A DNA stretch of 64,000 nucleotides from Brachypterus glaber. Lineage: Eukaryota; Arthropoda; Insecta; Coleoptera; Kateretidae. Location of the stretch: NCBI GenBank assembly GCA_958510825.1, contig OY294044.1, positions 68,552,357-68,616,356 on the forward strand, given 5' to 3'. Positions 54,291 through 64,000 of this stretch are shown piece after piece (position 1 is the stretch's first letter; every line of letters starts with the position of its first letter). The notes beneath the pieces were generated by a model, which was not told the DNA's origin, did no database searches, and was given only the letters and a program-made list of their open reading frames with translations. A program made the position numbers and the translations under genes.

Positions 54291-54766
54291 ACGGAGATAT
54301 CAAGAAGAATCGGATTGGGATGGGCTGCTTTCAGAAACCTTAATTTCCTACTCAGAACTCAAGAACTCAAACATCCCCATATGCGTAAAAAGAAAAACAT
54401 ACGATACATGTGTTTTACCCGTTATTACGTATGGATTGGAAATTATGGCACTAACAAAAAAGAGTACCGAAAAATTATAAGTGGCGCAAAGGGCAATGGA
54501 ACGCGCTATGTTAGGGATTAGTTTGAGGGATAAGATCAGAAATGAGGAAATTAGACGCAGAACACAAGTTAGACATAATAAAAAGAGTGGCAAAACAAAA
54601 TTGGCAGTGGATAAGACGTGTGGCCAGAATGGACGATGTGAAATGGACACAGAATTACACAGTGGAGACCTAGAATAGCTAAAAGAAGCGTCGGTAGACC
54701 TCAAAAGAGATGGCTGGGCGATATAAAATACGCATGGAAACATTTGGAAGAGACCTACATCCTGCA
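54291..54766 (+). pseudogene. LINE reverse-transcriptase C-terminal relic, 5' part
   Basis: Frames read RIGMGWAAFRNLNFLLRTQE, then (other frame) VLPVITYGLEIMALTKKSTE, then VAQRAMERAMLGISLRDKIR and NEEIRRRT, then KRVAKQNWQWIRRVARMDDV. This is the familiar post-catalytic segment of insect non-LTR RTs (TYGxExW.LTKK...QRAMERAMLGxSLRD). Several frameshifts show it is dead. It is cut at 54766 by the element 54767-56692 and continues at 56693. The 142-codon minus frame 54348-54776 is a shadow. Confidence 0.8.
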
Positions 54767-56692
54767 CACGGTTCACCTGGGCGATTTTAAATAAAAATTT
54801 CGTGGACCCCTACATTTTTTGGACTAAAACATACCTGATGACATAAGAAATCAATTTTCATTTGAGAGGAAATCTTAAAAGATACACTTTTTTAGAAAGA
54901 TAAAAAAACGTTTTTTTGAGTAATAGGGTGTATCAAAAACTTCCGATTTTCGAAATCGAAAACGCTCTCTAGCTCAAAAGTTGCTCCTTAGTAAAAAACG
55001 GTGGCTACTCAAAAATGAGCCAAATCGATTAATGTTTAGAGGCAGCTCAAAGCACTCAAACTTTGAAAAATATCGGTACCTGTTTTTCGGATAAAAAGTG
55101 ATTGTATATAAAATTAAGGAAATTTTGGAGGGTTTCTTTGATAAAACTAATTGTGAGAAACTAAAAAAATTATATTCCCCCTCCCCTTAAGTTAGAACAT
55201 AAAAAAAAACGCTAATTATTTGAAGATTTAGCAATTTTTTTTTAAATAGGGCATATTTAAAAGGACATAAATTCCTTAGGAATGATTTTTTGACCAAGGT
55301 GCACATAAATTTTTTCTATGTTTTTAATGTTAAATAACCACCCATTACTAAAATATTTGTTTTTGGCTTTTATTTTTTTATTATTTTTATTTTTGGTTCT
55401 TCATGCGTAAAAATTTACCTTTAAATTCATTTATCTTTAAAACGGTTAAACCTGCGATGTTAAACCATAGAAACTTTTTTGTGTATTTTTACATAAAAAA
55501 GTATATTCCAACCAGAAAAAATAAAAAAGTACACCGAAAAAAGTTTTAGGCAAAAAACAGAAAATCCACCCGGTTTCGAATCGAAATTAATTTTTTTTTA
55601 CTCAACTTGCGGAAAAGAATTATGTCTTCTGTATAGTCATGTAGGTTAACATGTATATATGCTTATATACTAATATATAATTTTGCAGATTTTTTTTTTT
55701 AACTATTTTTTATGCACTTTTAAAAACTTGCAAAAATAAAATTTTCGCGAAATTTTCAAATAATTGCCGATTTTTTCATGTTCTAACTTAAGGGGAGGGG
55801 GGATATAATTTTTTTAGTTCTTACATTTAGTATTGTTTCTAAATATTACCAAAGATTTCCTCAATTTTTATCGGTATCAGTTTTTATCCGAAAAACAGGT
55901 ACCGATTTTTTTTTTAAGTTTGAGTGCTTTGAGCTACCTCTAAACATTAATCGATTTGGCTCATTTCTTATTGGCCACTATTTTTTTCTAAGGGGCAACT
56001 TTTAAGCCAGAGTGCGTTTTTGATTTTGAAAATCGCGACTTTTTTGACACACCCTATAACTCAAAAAACGTTTTTTATCTGTCTAAAAAAGTCTATCTTT
56101 TACGATTTTCTTTCAAATGGGATTTTATTTCTTATGTCATCAGGTACACTCAGAAAAATCTCATCTTGTAAAATCAATAAGAAATTATTTTAATTAAAAA
56201 AAATGCCTTTTAAAATATTAAAAGTTGTAACTTTACGTTTTCGTTATGAATAATATTAATTAAAAAAAAATAATTTTAACACCAAAACGTTTTTCACTTT
56301 AAAGTAAAAGTATTGTCCCTTACTTTCTTATTTTAATGTTTTCTTAATAAAATTATAATATTTCCCTTTATATTGTTGAAAAATATCAATATATTAAAAT
56401 AATTCTTTTTAAAATAACCAGTTTTATATTCAAATCATTTACAAGTTTACAAATGATTTAAAAGGAAATATTTTTAAAATTACAATGAATATTTTTATTT
56501 TTACAATGGATTATAAAATTAAAAAATATCTTTTTGAATTAACAAAAAACACTGTCCGAGCAAAAACATATTGGTTTTATTTTAAATCATATGACTTTTG
56601 TTTGATTTTACAACGATTTTTCTCTGAGTGTATGTCCAAAAAATGTAGGGGTCCACGAAATTTTTATTTAAAAATCGCCCAGGTGAACCGTG
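54767..56692. mobile_element. 1.9-kb Chapaev-like foldback element
   Basis: Ends CACGGTTCACCTGGGCGATT are mirrored exactly on the right; TGCA is duplicated at the borders (54763-54766, 56693-56696). A 4-bp duplication with CAC ends fits Chapaev elements of the CMC group. Arms of about 650 bp pair almost throughout (for example TACCTGATGACATAAGAAAT, AACATTAATCGATTTGGCTC), leaving a central AT-rich part. No transposase frame was found, so it is a non-autonomous foldback. The right arm is split by another element at 56147-56630. Confidence 0.75.
56147..56630. mobile_element. 484-bp TA-flanked MITE nested in the foldback
   Basis: Ends CACTCAGAAAAATC and (inverted) CACTCAGAGAAAAATC with TTGTAAAATCAA near both ends; TA at 56145-56146 and 56631-56632. 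The intact left arm of the host foldback reads ACATACCTGATG at this point, confirming a clean insertion. The 76-codon frame at 56485-56715 runs across the border and is not a gene. Confidence 0.8.
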
Positions 56693-56745
56693 TGCAGTGG
56701 ATGAATATGGGTTAAAAAAGAAGAAACAAAGAAAGAGGTGAAAAA
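56693..56745 (+). pseudogene. LINE relic, 3' end after the insertion
   Basis: Joined to 54766 across one TGCA, the frame reads DLHPAVDEYGLKKKKQRKR and then a stop, giving the natural end of the RT protein. Confidence 0.65.
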
Positions 56746-57210
56746 TATTACATTTCCTAAAGGAAAATTAGCTGACCCAGGTGCGTAGCCCCGCGGTCTG
56801 CTAATTCCCGAAGGAAAATGAAATGTTCCGCCGAGATTTGTAAACTATTTTATTCACAATTATACCTATTTTTTCACAATTTTTATTTCATTTTTCACAA
56901 CAAATCTGATACTCTTTAAATTTATAAATATTGGTGAAGTTAATTACACATTTTTGCTTTATCAGTACATGCATAGATGGCGATCTTCAAGAAAATAAAC
57001 AATAACAATGTGTAAATGTACACAGAAACAGAATTTATTAATTTTACTGTTAAAATGAAACATACACCATTTATGGTAAAATTTACATCGTTATCGGTAA
57101 AGTTAACACCGTGTTCAGTATAATAATATACCTATGTTTTTTTTTTTAAACAGGATAATGAAACAAATTGTATTATACTGATTCTTTATTAAATACTTAC
57201 GATAATTATA
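56746..57210. other. Stretch without gene
   Basis: Bases 57020-57120 contain TTTACATCGTTATCGGTAAA-like motifs similar to the flanks of the CACTnTAAA elements. TTTCCTwAAGGAAAA-type palindromes lie at 56750-56820. Confidence 0.4.
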
Positions 57211-57892
57211 CAGGGTGTATTTGAAATAGCGTAGGAAATTTTAACAGGTGATTCTACATGATAAAATATAACAAACAGTTCCTATAAACATATGTCTAAA
57301 AATGCGTCATAAGGGAGCTACGCCCCTTTGAAATTGGCTAAAAAAATCGGTTTTTATTTAATAACTCAGGAACCCTTTGAGATATATTAACGAGGTTTTG
57401 CACGTGAATTAATCCTAATAAGGCCCATCTTTGTATGTCATTTTCACGTACTTATTTAAACCAGGGGTGTGCGAAACGGGGGGGACTTATCAGTTTTTTG
57501 TCCCAAACTTTTTTCTGTGTAGCTTTTTTGCAATTTTATTTTTGAAATATGATTCCTCAGGTAAAAATAAATAAATAAATAAATAAATCTTCAAGAAAAT
57601 AAAATAAAAAATAATTGTTATTTAATAATTTTTGACGATTTTGTTAATTTGAAAATCATCGTATAATATTTATCATAGCTCGAGACTGTGAAGAGTATAA
57701 TAAAAAACACAGTGGTCTGTTTTATCGTTCCTTATAGGCGATGTATGTCGCAACGGATAATTGGAAATCGGGTCCACAGCCAACCCAGAATGGTCAGATC
57801 GGAAAACAATTGACGAGCGAATCTGAAGTTTTCTTCTTCTTTTTACTAAACGATCTTGAGAATAAGATTCAAATATAATTATAAACACCCTG
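57211..57892. mobile_element. Probable mariner-type MITE, CAGGGTGT ends
   Basis: CAGGGTGTATTTGAAAT at the left (after TA) and (inverted) CAGGGTGTTTATAATTATAT at the right. Bases 57255-57545 recur inverted at 9740-9990. An (AAAT)n run lies at 57563-57590. The right border is CTG-TT rather than TA, so the limits are tentative. Confidence 0.45.
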
Positions 57893-57956
57893 TTTATTCT
57901 AGCCATTATAAATAAGAAATGTAGGGTTTTCAATAAACAAAATATATATTTGACGA

Positions 57957-58090
57957 TAAGCTTTAAAATAATGTATAACACCCTTTCTCCCCCTTTCCAT
58001 TTGAGTTGTCTTATTTGCGTGTACCAAATTTGCAGTCGATATCTCAACTCGTTCAAAACTTAAGAGCTGGGTGACTTTTGGACCGTACTG
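57957..58090. mobile_element. Half copy of foldback family A
   Basis: AAGCTTTAAAATAATGTATA through GGTGACTTTTGGACCGTACTG matches the right half of 23956-24675 and ends beside TA. Frames here (58071-58379, 57673-58171) are not genes. Confidence 0.7.
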
Positions 58091-58156
58091 TATATTTATT
58101 GTTACCTTCTTAAGTTCACGATTGATGCAAATCTTTTCAATCATTTGTTTTGCATA

Positions 58157-58982
58157 CCGGGTGAGTTTCAACCCATGTACACCCCCTAAAATGGGATTGT
58201 TTTCAGCCCGATCAAAGCAATTTTTTTTTGTAGCTTATATTTTTAACAAGGGCTACAAAGTGGCGTACAAAATTATTTTTTTGCACTTCCTGTTTCACCG
58301 TAAACTAGGTATTTTTTTTTTAATGACGGCCCATGTATATTTTTGTATTTTTGAGTTTAGAAAACAATTTTGCATCTAAAAAAAATCATTTCATTTTTTT
58401 ATTTATTAAAAAAAAGCCTAATCCGGCAAAAGTGGAATGAAAGAAAAAAAATTACGCCATTTTGTAGCCCTTACAATAGCGCGCCAAAGAGTTAAGACCG
58501 TCCAAGGGGGTTGCTATTTGAAAAAATGAAGGAGAACCCGTTTTAAAAAATTTTAAGTACAAAAAAATTACCAAATTTATATTTTTACATAAATTTTGTA
58601 TTTTTCCCACATTTATCAAATAAATAAGATTTTATTTATAAAGAAATAAATAAGATTTTATTTATAAAAAAATAAATCTAGAATGTTAATAAACAAAAAT
58701 AAAAGAAACGTGCTAAAAAAATAAAAAGTTTTTAAATGATTTTTTTGTAATCTAAATTTGGTTTCTGAATCCAAAAAAGCAAAAATATACAGGGGGTGTC
58801 ATTTAAAAAATATATATTTTAACTTAGTTTCCGGCAAACCCGAAAGTGCAAAAAAAATATTTTGTACGCCATTTTGTTTGGACTTTTAAATATAAACTTA
58901 AAAGTCCAAACAAAAAAATTGCTTTGATCGGACTGAAAACAATCCCATTTTAGGGGGTGTCCATGGATTGAAACTCACCCGG
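58157..58982. mobile_element. 826-bp TA-flanked foldback
   Basis: Ends CCGGGTGAGTTTCAA are mirrored; TA at 58155-58156 and 58983-58984. Arms of about 80 bp include CCCCCTAAAATGGGATTGTT and its inverse; a second pair CATTTTGTAGCCCTTACAA / TTAACAAGGGCTACAAAGTG lies inside. A direct repeat AAATAAGATTTTATTTATAA is near 58620-58665. Confidence 0.75.
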
Positions 58983-58984
58983 TA

Positions 58985-60536
58985 TGTTTCCAACCATATT
59001 CATAAATCCCTAAATATGCAAAATGAATACTTTTCTAATTTGAAACATGTGTTAATGCCTGAAAGATGAGGAAATAGAAAAAACTACATTAAAAAACTCT
59101 GAATTTCTATCGGTCAGGGTAACAAATTTTTTTCGAGATATGTTTTCCACTTTTTTGTTTTATTTTAGTCTTGTTTTGTCGGCAACAGTATTTACTAATG
59201 TGTAACAATCATTTTTTTTTTAATTTTTCTATATTCATTCTTAGTTTACCTAAAAAACAAACGTTAATGTCTTGAAGACTTGTTTTGAAATTCATAACAA
59301 TCCGCCTACTAAAAAAATGTAGTTGGCTTTGCACAAGGGACCGCCTAACGAACCGAGTAAACACATTCGTGCCCGATGAGAGGGAGTACGAAAATAGAGC
59401 TAACCCAAATGTCAATCTAACAATAGAGGGTGTATTTTTTTAGAATGCAAAACGACACTTGTGCACGTCTGAGTCATCCTCAGGAAATGCGTATCAAGCC
59501 GCACATATCCATAGATATCGCTGACAGTTTTATATCTATATACCATTGTGGAAAACCTGAAACCCCTATCATATATAGTTACTTTAAAAGCTATAAATAA
59601 TTCGATAATTTTTTTCTAAAGTACATAATTTTACTTTTCTTTTCTTTTAGCCGTAGCCATGTGGGAGATTGGGGGAACCCCCTTTCACTTACATGAAAAT
59701 GTTGAAAATTTAAAGAAAAATTTAATTCTTTAATCAAAAAGTTGAGAAAAATCTATGGTTAAACCGCTAAAAAAAATTGTATACCTACATTCCTTCTAGG
59801 TGGTAATCCCCTAAGTTTCTTGAAATTTCCTTTATGATTACCTCAAAAAATCTTGAAAATCACCTAAAAAAAGATTCCACGTTTGGTAAAGATTCGATTA
59901 CCTCCAAGATTCCCTCCAATTTCTACACCTGAATTCCTCAGAGGTTTACGCCTCGGAAAAAAATGAGCTCATGAGTCGTTTTTTGGTCATTACTTGATTT
60001 GTCATTTTTTGTCAATAGCAGTGTTTTCAAAATATTACATCAGAGTTGGCGTGAAAACGTTGTTATCGACAAATTGGCATTGGCCCTTTTGGAACCAAGC
60101 CACAGAAATGTAACAGATCTTATAAAAGTGTGTAAAATACCTTTGTAAAACGGTCTCTATATAAATAAATAAATAAATACATAAAATAAATAAATGCATT
60201 TTGAATCATAATAAACAAGTGATTGCAAAAAATATGTAGACGGCACTTATTAGGCGCTAGGTTGGCGTGTCTTTGTAATTGTGTCGGCTTATTTCAAATG
60301 GACGTGTCGTTGACCATTCGTGTAAGTTATTCTTTCACTTATTGTAGTCACTAGGGTAAAAACATGTTATCTCCACTTTTTTATATGTTTTTCTTGGTTT
60401 TCTCTGTTTTACAACTGCTTTTAAGCAGTTAAAAGTCGAAATTTTCAATAGAACTCGAAATCATCAATAGATAAGTCTAGACACGATTTCTTTTTCAGCG
60501 AACGGTTTTTTTGCATACTCAACAAGAGCCTTTACC
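58985..60536. other. Stretch without accepted gene
   Basis: A 68-codon minus frame at 59209-59415 is unrecognised. TAGCCGTAGCCATGTGGGAG with GGGGGAACCCCC at 59648-59682 resembles a hAT-like end (compare 40460). (AAAT)n at 60163-60195. Confidence 0.4.
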
Positions 60537-60608
60537 TCATGTGAGGATTATAGTGTTCTAAATCCATTGGGTTTGCTATGGATATAGAACACTATAATCC
60601 TCACATGA
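60537..60608. ncRNA. Near-perfect 31-bp hairpin, precursor-like
   Basis: Arms 60537-60567 (starting TCATGTGAGGATTATAGTG) and 60578-60608 pair at 30 of 31 positions around a 10-nt loop. Size and shape fit a microRNA or hairpin-siRNA precursor, but near-perfect pairing is also typical of a recent tiny palindromic MITE. No expression evidence is available. Confidence 0.4.
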
Positions 60609-61020
60609 CGCTGTGTCTTTAATTTTTAGCATCGAAGTTACCTTAATTAATATTAAGACGCCAAAAAACTTTAAAAAGCATTTAAAATGTATGCCCTAGT
60701 TTCTTCAGTCATCTTGGAGAAGAGTAATGAACATTGTTCAACTGGTATAGTTGGAAATTGAGTTGAAGATGAGGTTGAGGAGCTGAAGTTCCTTATAGAG
60801 TATTTCAATTTTGGTAAAAACTGGAGTTAACTTGTTTTTGATTCTAGAGGTTTCAATTAGCCATGACGGGCGTCTGAATCAGTGGGTGATAATTGCACGT
60901 TGCTTCAATTAAAATTTTAAAACAAGAACAAATTAAAATTGTGGCGGATTCTTGTTTATAGGATTTTAATTGGTGCCTCATTGTTGTCAATGCTATAGCA
61001 GGGTGACCGATGGTCTGGAA
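60609..61020. other. Stretch without recognised gene
   Basis: Nothing identified. Confidence 0.4.
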
Positions 61021-61202
61021 TCAAGGGCGTAGATGAGGGGGTAATGGGGGTAATTACCCCCCTTCATAGGACAAAAATATATGTTTTTTTTTGCTATATC
61101 CTAAGAAAAAAAAAATGCCTTTTTTTATTTTTAATCCCGGAAAAAATAACCAAGATCTTGGTATTACCCCTCCCCCATAGAAAAAAACATCTACGCCCTT
61201 GA
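61021..61202. mobile_element. 182-bp hAT-like MITE
   Basis: Ends TCAAGGGCGTAGATG and (inverted) TCAAGGGCGTAGATG are identical over 15 bp; GGGGGTAAT / ATTACCCC also pair. No clear 8-bp duplication. The 69-codon minus frame here is not a gene. Confidence 0.65.
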
Positions 61203-62320
61203 TAGGACTAGTCTTAGAATATTTTTCTTCTACGGCTGCTTTAGAATGTAAGCAAATACACACTTTTCAAACACAGAATGAATGCATTCTGGCTCTAGAT
61301 ACGGTATAAATATTCCGTATCAAGTGTTAGAATGAGCACATGTAGTGCCATCTCTTGTTTATAAAAGTAAAGAAAACTGTGGAAAAATTAGCAAAAATAT
61401 ATATATACTTTACTATGAAATATTGAATAATTTAATGCAATTTAAAGTTTTGCCTTAAAATTACATAAAGTTTATTAGTTTTTCTTAATATTTGACCAGT
61501 TTTTTATCAATTTAGTTCAAAAAATTAAAACTGCTCCATCTATTGTTAAATATTTAAACCTAATATATGTCACAACAATCTGACATAACCTTCAATTTTT
61601 GCATTATAATTTGTAAATATGTGCTAAAATTTAATAAAAATCTTTTTTAAGTACTGATTTGATAAAATTATTAAATAACATTAATTGCTTTATTTAAAAA
61701 TATGTGTTTTGTTGCATTTACAATGTCGAGTCACAAAAAACATTGTTTTTAACCTTGCCCGCAGTTTAAAGCCATGCAGTGTTTCATATTTGCAGTCGAA
61801 AAAAAAGTATAGTCTACAACACGTATGGAATAGTCATTCCGCTCGCGCGGAATATTGTCTATTCCATAATAGTTATAAAATATATTTTTCTGAACACCTT
61901 TAAATTTCTTTGATTGGTATTTGTAGTTCTTTATAAAAATATACCTATTTAAAGAATGAAAGAAAATATTGACAAATTAAATATTTATCTTTAAAAGATC
62001 AAGAATAAATCTGAAATTAGTTATACGTATATTTATTTTGGTATCTGCGTGATATAAATTCTTAAAAACGCCATTAAGCTATTCTATTTGTTTTTGAAGA
62101 TAAACATTTGTTTTTTGGTATAGGTAGTTTTGTGTAAGCTTTTATTAAATTTAATTGTTTTAGTGAAGTGAAGACTAGATTTTGACCAAAATCAAAGGTT
62201 CGGTTTTCACCGAAACTTCTTGAACTTACAATGTAATTGTATTGAATTTTCAAAACATACACTTTCGGTTTCTTGCACTAACAAACTCTGTACATAATAA
62301 CCGTACCTCGGATCGAGGTA
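61203..62320. other. AT-rich stretch
   Basis: A 13-bp palindrome-like TATGGAATAGTCATTCCG with CGCTCGCGCGGAAT at 61825-61850 is the only notable sequence. The 72-codon frame at 61685-61903 is unrecognised. Confidence 0.4.
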
Positions 62321-62429
62321 TTCAGTTACCGGGTGTTCACAAAAATTAGAATTTTAAACACCATTTTTTAAAGTTAATAGATACTTTATACTATTTTTTA
62401 CTGACTGGACTTTCATACCTATGCTATTA

Positions 62430-62605
62430 TTGCAAAGTGAGTCACACAAAAAAAAATTGTTCTTGAGAAAAAAAAATAAAAAAAATATTTTTTTTTAACA
62501 AAAAAAAAGGAATATCTCGAGGAATATTGTTTTAGAACAAACAAAAATATTTTTGTTTGTTTTTTTTTTCATGTTCCAAATGACTCACCTTGCAATATCA
62601 GCGTC
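62430..62605. repeat. Imperfect foldback around A/T tracts
   Basis: ATTGCAAAGTGAGTCACAC and its approximate inverse CAAATGACTCACCTTGCAAT enclose homopolymer A/T runs. Confidence 0.6.
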
Positions 62606-62997
62606 GACTTGACAGACCCCTTAGTAACACGTGGTTTCGAATGTTTATATACTTTAAAAATTAGTTTCTTAACATTATAATTTTCGTGAGTAATGAATAC
62701 TTCAAATCCAGTAATAATAATTGATATAGAAACTCTAATTAATTATTCCAATAAGCACATAAGTTACCTTGTATTGGAATAATAAACTGGAGGAAGGAAT
62801 CTAAAATCGATTGCTGAAATACGAGGTTGAGAAAGTAACATGGCGATATCTATGTCTAAAAGTTGCTGACTTACATAAGAATCAAACTTAGGACTGTAAA
62901 AAATATTTCCTGCAATTTAATTACCAGCTATCAGTAGGTCCCAGAATTTTAAAAGAAATTGCAAAATTTTGCCGAATTTCGTACCGTAATTTAAAAA

Positions 62998-63712
62998 CAA
63001 GCCGTGAAGATATGTAATTCTACGCATTCCATTATATATTATTCACAGTAAATGCTATATTGTGTTTTCCCAAATACTAAAAAACAATAAATTTTCAAAA
63101 AAAAAAAAATAAATAAAAAAAAGATCTTTTTTGAAAAACGAAAAATTATTGAAAACAAAAATTTTTTTCAAAAAAACTAAACTTTTTTTTTAAATTATTT
63201 AATTATTAAATTTTCTTTTTGCGAGAAACGAAAGAAAAAATAAAAAAAAAATCTAAAAAAACTTTCAAAGTTTTTTATTTTTTTTATTTTTATTTATTTA
63301 TTTATTTTTTTGTAGAATTGAACCTTATAATAAAAGTAATTTTTCCTGAAAAAAATACGTTAATCGGAATTTTATTTCTTCATTTTTCGATTTTTCATAA
63401 AGTTTAACTCCCCATAACTTTTTTGTTTTTGGGGGAATTACTTTTAAAAACAATAGGGATCTTACCCTCATAGAACTTGATTTTTCCTAAAAGTTTCAAG
63501 TCGATGGGATTATTCGTTCTCGAGTTATCGTGTCTAAAAAAATTCTGACATCGGACAGACGAACGGACGAATGGACAGACGGACATTTAAATAAAAAGTT
63601 GCTTATTTTTTCATCAAACAAATTTATAACCAGGACAATTTTTGTAAATTTTTGAAAATTCGAAACTTCCGTATATTATTCTAGCGCAGGCGCTGTGAAT
63701 AATATAATAATA
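62998..63712 (+). mobile_element. Dispersed repeat F1, copy c
   Basis: Starts ACAAGCCGTGAAGATATGTA, then TTATATATTATTCACAGTAA; later GGACAGACGAACGGACGAAT; ends TATTCTAGCGCAGGCGCTGT then GAATAATATAATAA. Same order as 14897-15407. ORFs here (63219, 63404) are repeat translations. Confidence 0.65.
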
Positions 63713-63798
63713 TTGAAATTTTAAATAAGATATTAGGATAACATCGTTATCGTAAGTTTAAAGTGTAAATATAATCAATAATTTATTTGAGGTGTATA

Positions 63799-64000
63799 CA
63801 GGGCGGGCCATCTAAGACGTACAGGGCGTTTTTTGGAGTTATTTCTAAAGCTGCCAATTTAAAATTGATACTGTTGATTATAGACCCAATAAGCTATAAA
63901 TCTGACTAAACAACATTTTTTAACTAGCTTTGGTTTTGGAGTTACGGTCATATGAAACTGAATTTAATTGGTAAACTTTAGTTAAAACTTCTAAAATCTG
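63799..64000 (+). mobile_element. Start of mariner-type repeat, cut by window end
   Basis: TA followed by CAGGGCGGGCCATCTAAGAC, with GTACAGGGCGTTTTTTGG shortly after: typical mariner-type ends. The other end lies outside the window. Confidence 0.45.

Noticed and set aside
54348..54776. 142-codon minus-strand ORF
   Set aside because: Antisense shadow of the LINE RT relic read on the plus strand.
57673..58379. Overlapping ORFs of 127, 90 and 102 codons
   Set aside because: They cross borders of MITEs and half-foldbacks and lack motifs.
59370..59400. CGATGAGAGG...ACGAAAA considered as a further hammerhead core
   Set aside because: No helix II pairing and no CUGA start.

Overview
The window is AT-rich eukaryotic DNA with almost no long open frames and a very high load of decayed transposable elements. 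The mix (Jockey/CR1-type LINE pieces, a Penelope-like retroelement, mariner and Tc1 relics, piggyBac-, hAT-, Harbinger- and Chapaev-like non-autonomous elements, many TA-flanked foldback MITEs) fits an arthropod, most likely an insect. A beetle is my guess from general impression only. No complete host protein-coding gene is visible. One 53-nt stretch at 42671-42723 looks like an internal host exon, so much of the window may be intron. A 66-codon secreted-peptide-like ORF at 26329-26529 sits in a CpG-rich patch.

Layout. 1-10 kb: MITEs, a LINE RNase H tail (2.7-3.2 kb), a foldback cluster (3.8-4.4 kb), a retrozyme-like tandem unit carrying a hammerhead ribozyme (4.58-5.15 kb), and an internally deleted mariner (5.6-6.4 kb). 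10-20 kb: a TA MITE, an RNase H fragment, a tRNA-like Pol III unit without an anticodon arm (13.43 kb), a Harbinger-like MITE, then a LINE reverse-transcriptase relic interrupted by a TIR element and run in frame into a 5'-truncated Penelope-like element (15.7-18.6 kb). 20-36 kb: elements with terminal tandem repeats, long foldbacks, minisatellites, a CACTATG-ended TIR element and a Tc1 relic. 36-53 kb: more foldbacks, the candidate exon, a piggyBac-like element with TTAA ends, and a hairpin that encloses a second hammerhead-like core. 54-64 kb: a LINE RT relic split by a Chapaev-like foldback that is itself split by a TA MITE, then further foldbacks and a mariner-like end cut by the window edge.

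How parts may work together. The Penelope-like element carries RT plus a GIY-YIG endonuclease and a hammerhead-like motif downstream. The separate 4.6-5.1 kb unit has no protein but has a well-formed type I hammerhead and is 1.3 copies of a 436-bp monomer, as expected for reverse transcription around a circular RNA by Penelope-type machinery. The many TA-flanked foldbacks were probably moved by Tc1/mariner-type transposases that are absent or broken here. Nested insertions with clean target duplications give a relative order of events at several sites. All calls come from reading the sequence; no database was searched.
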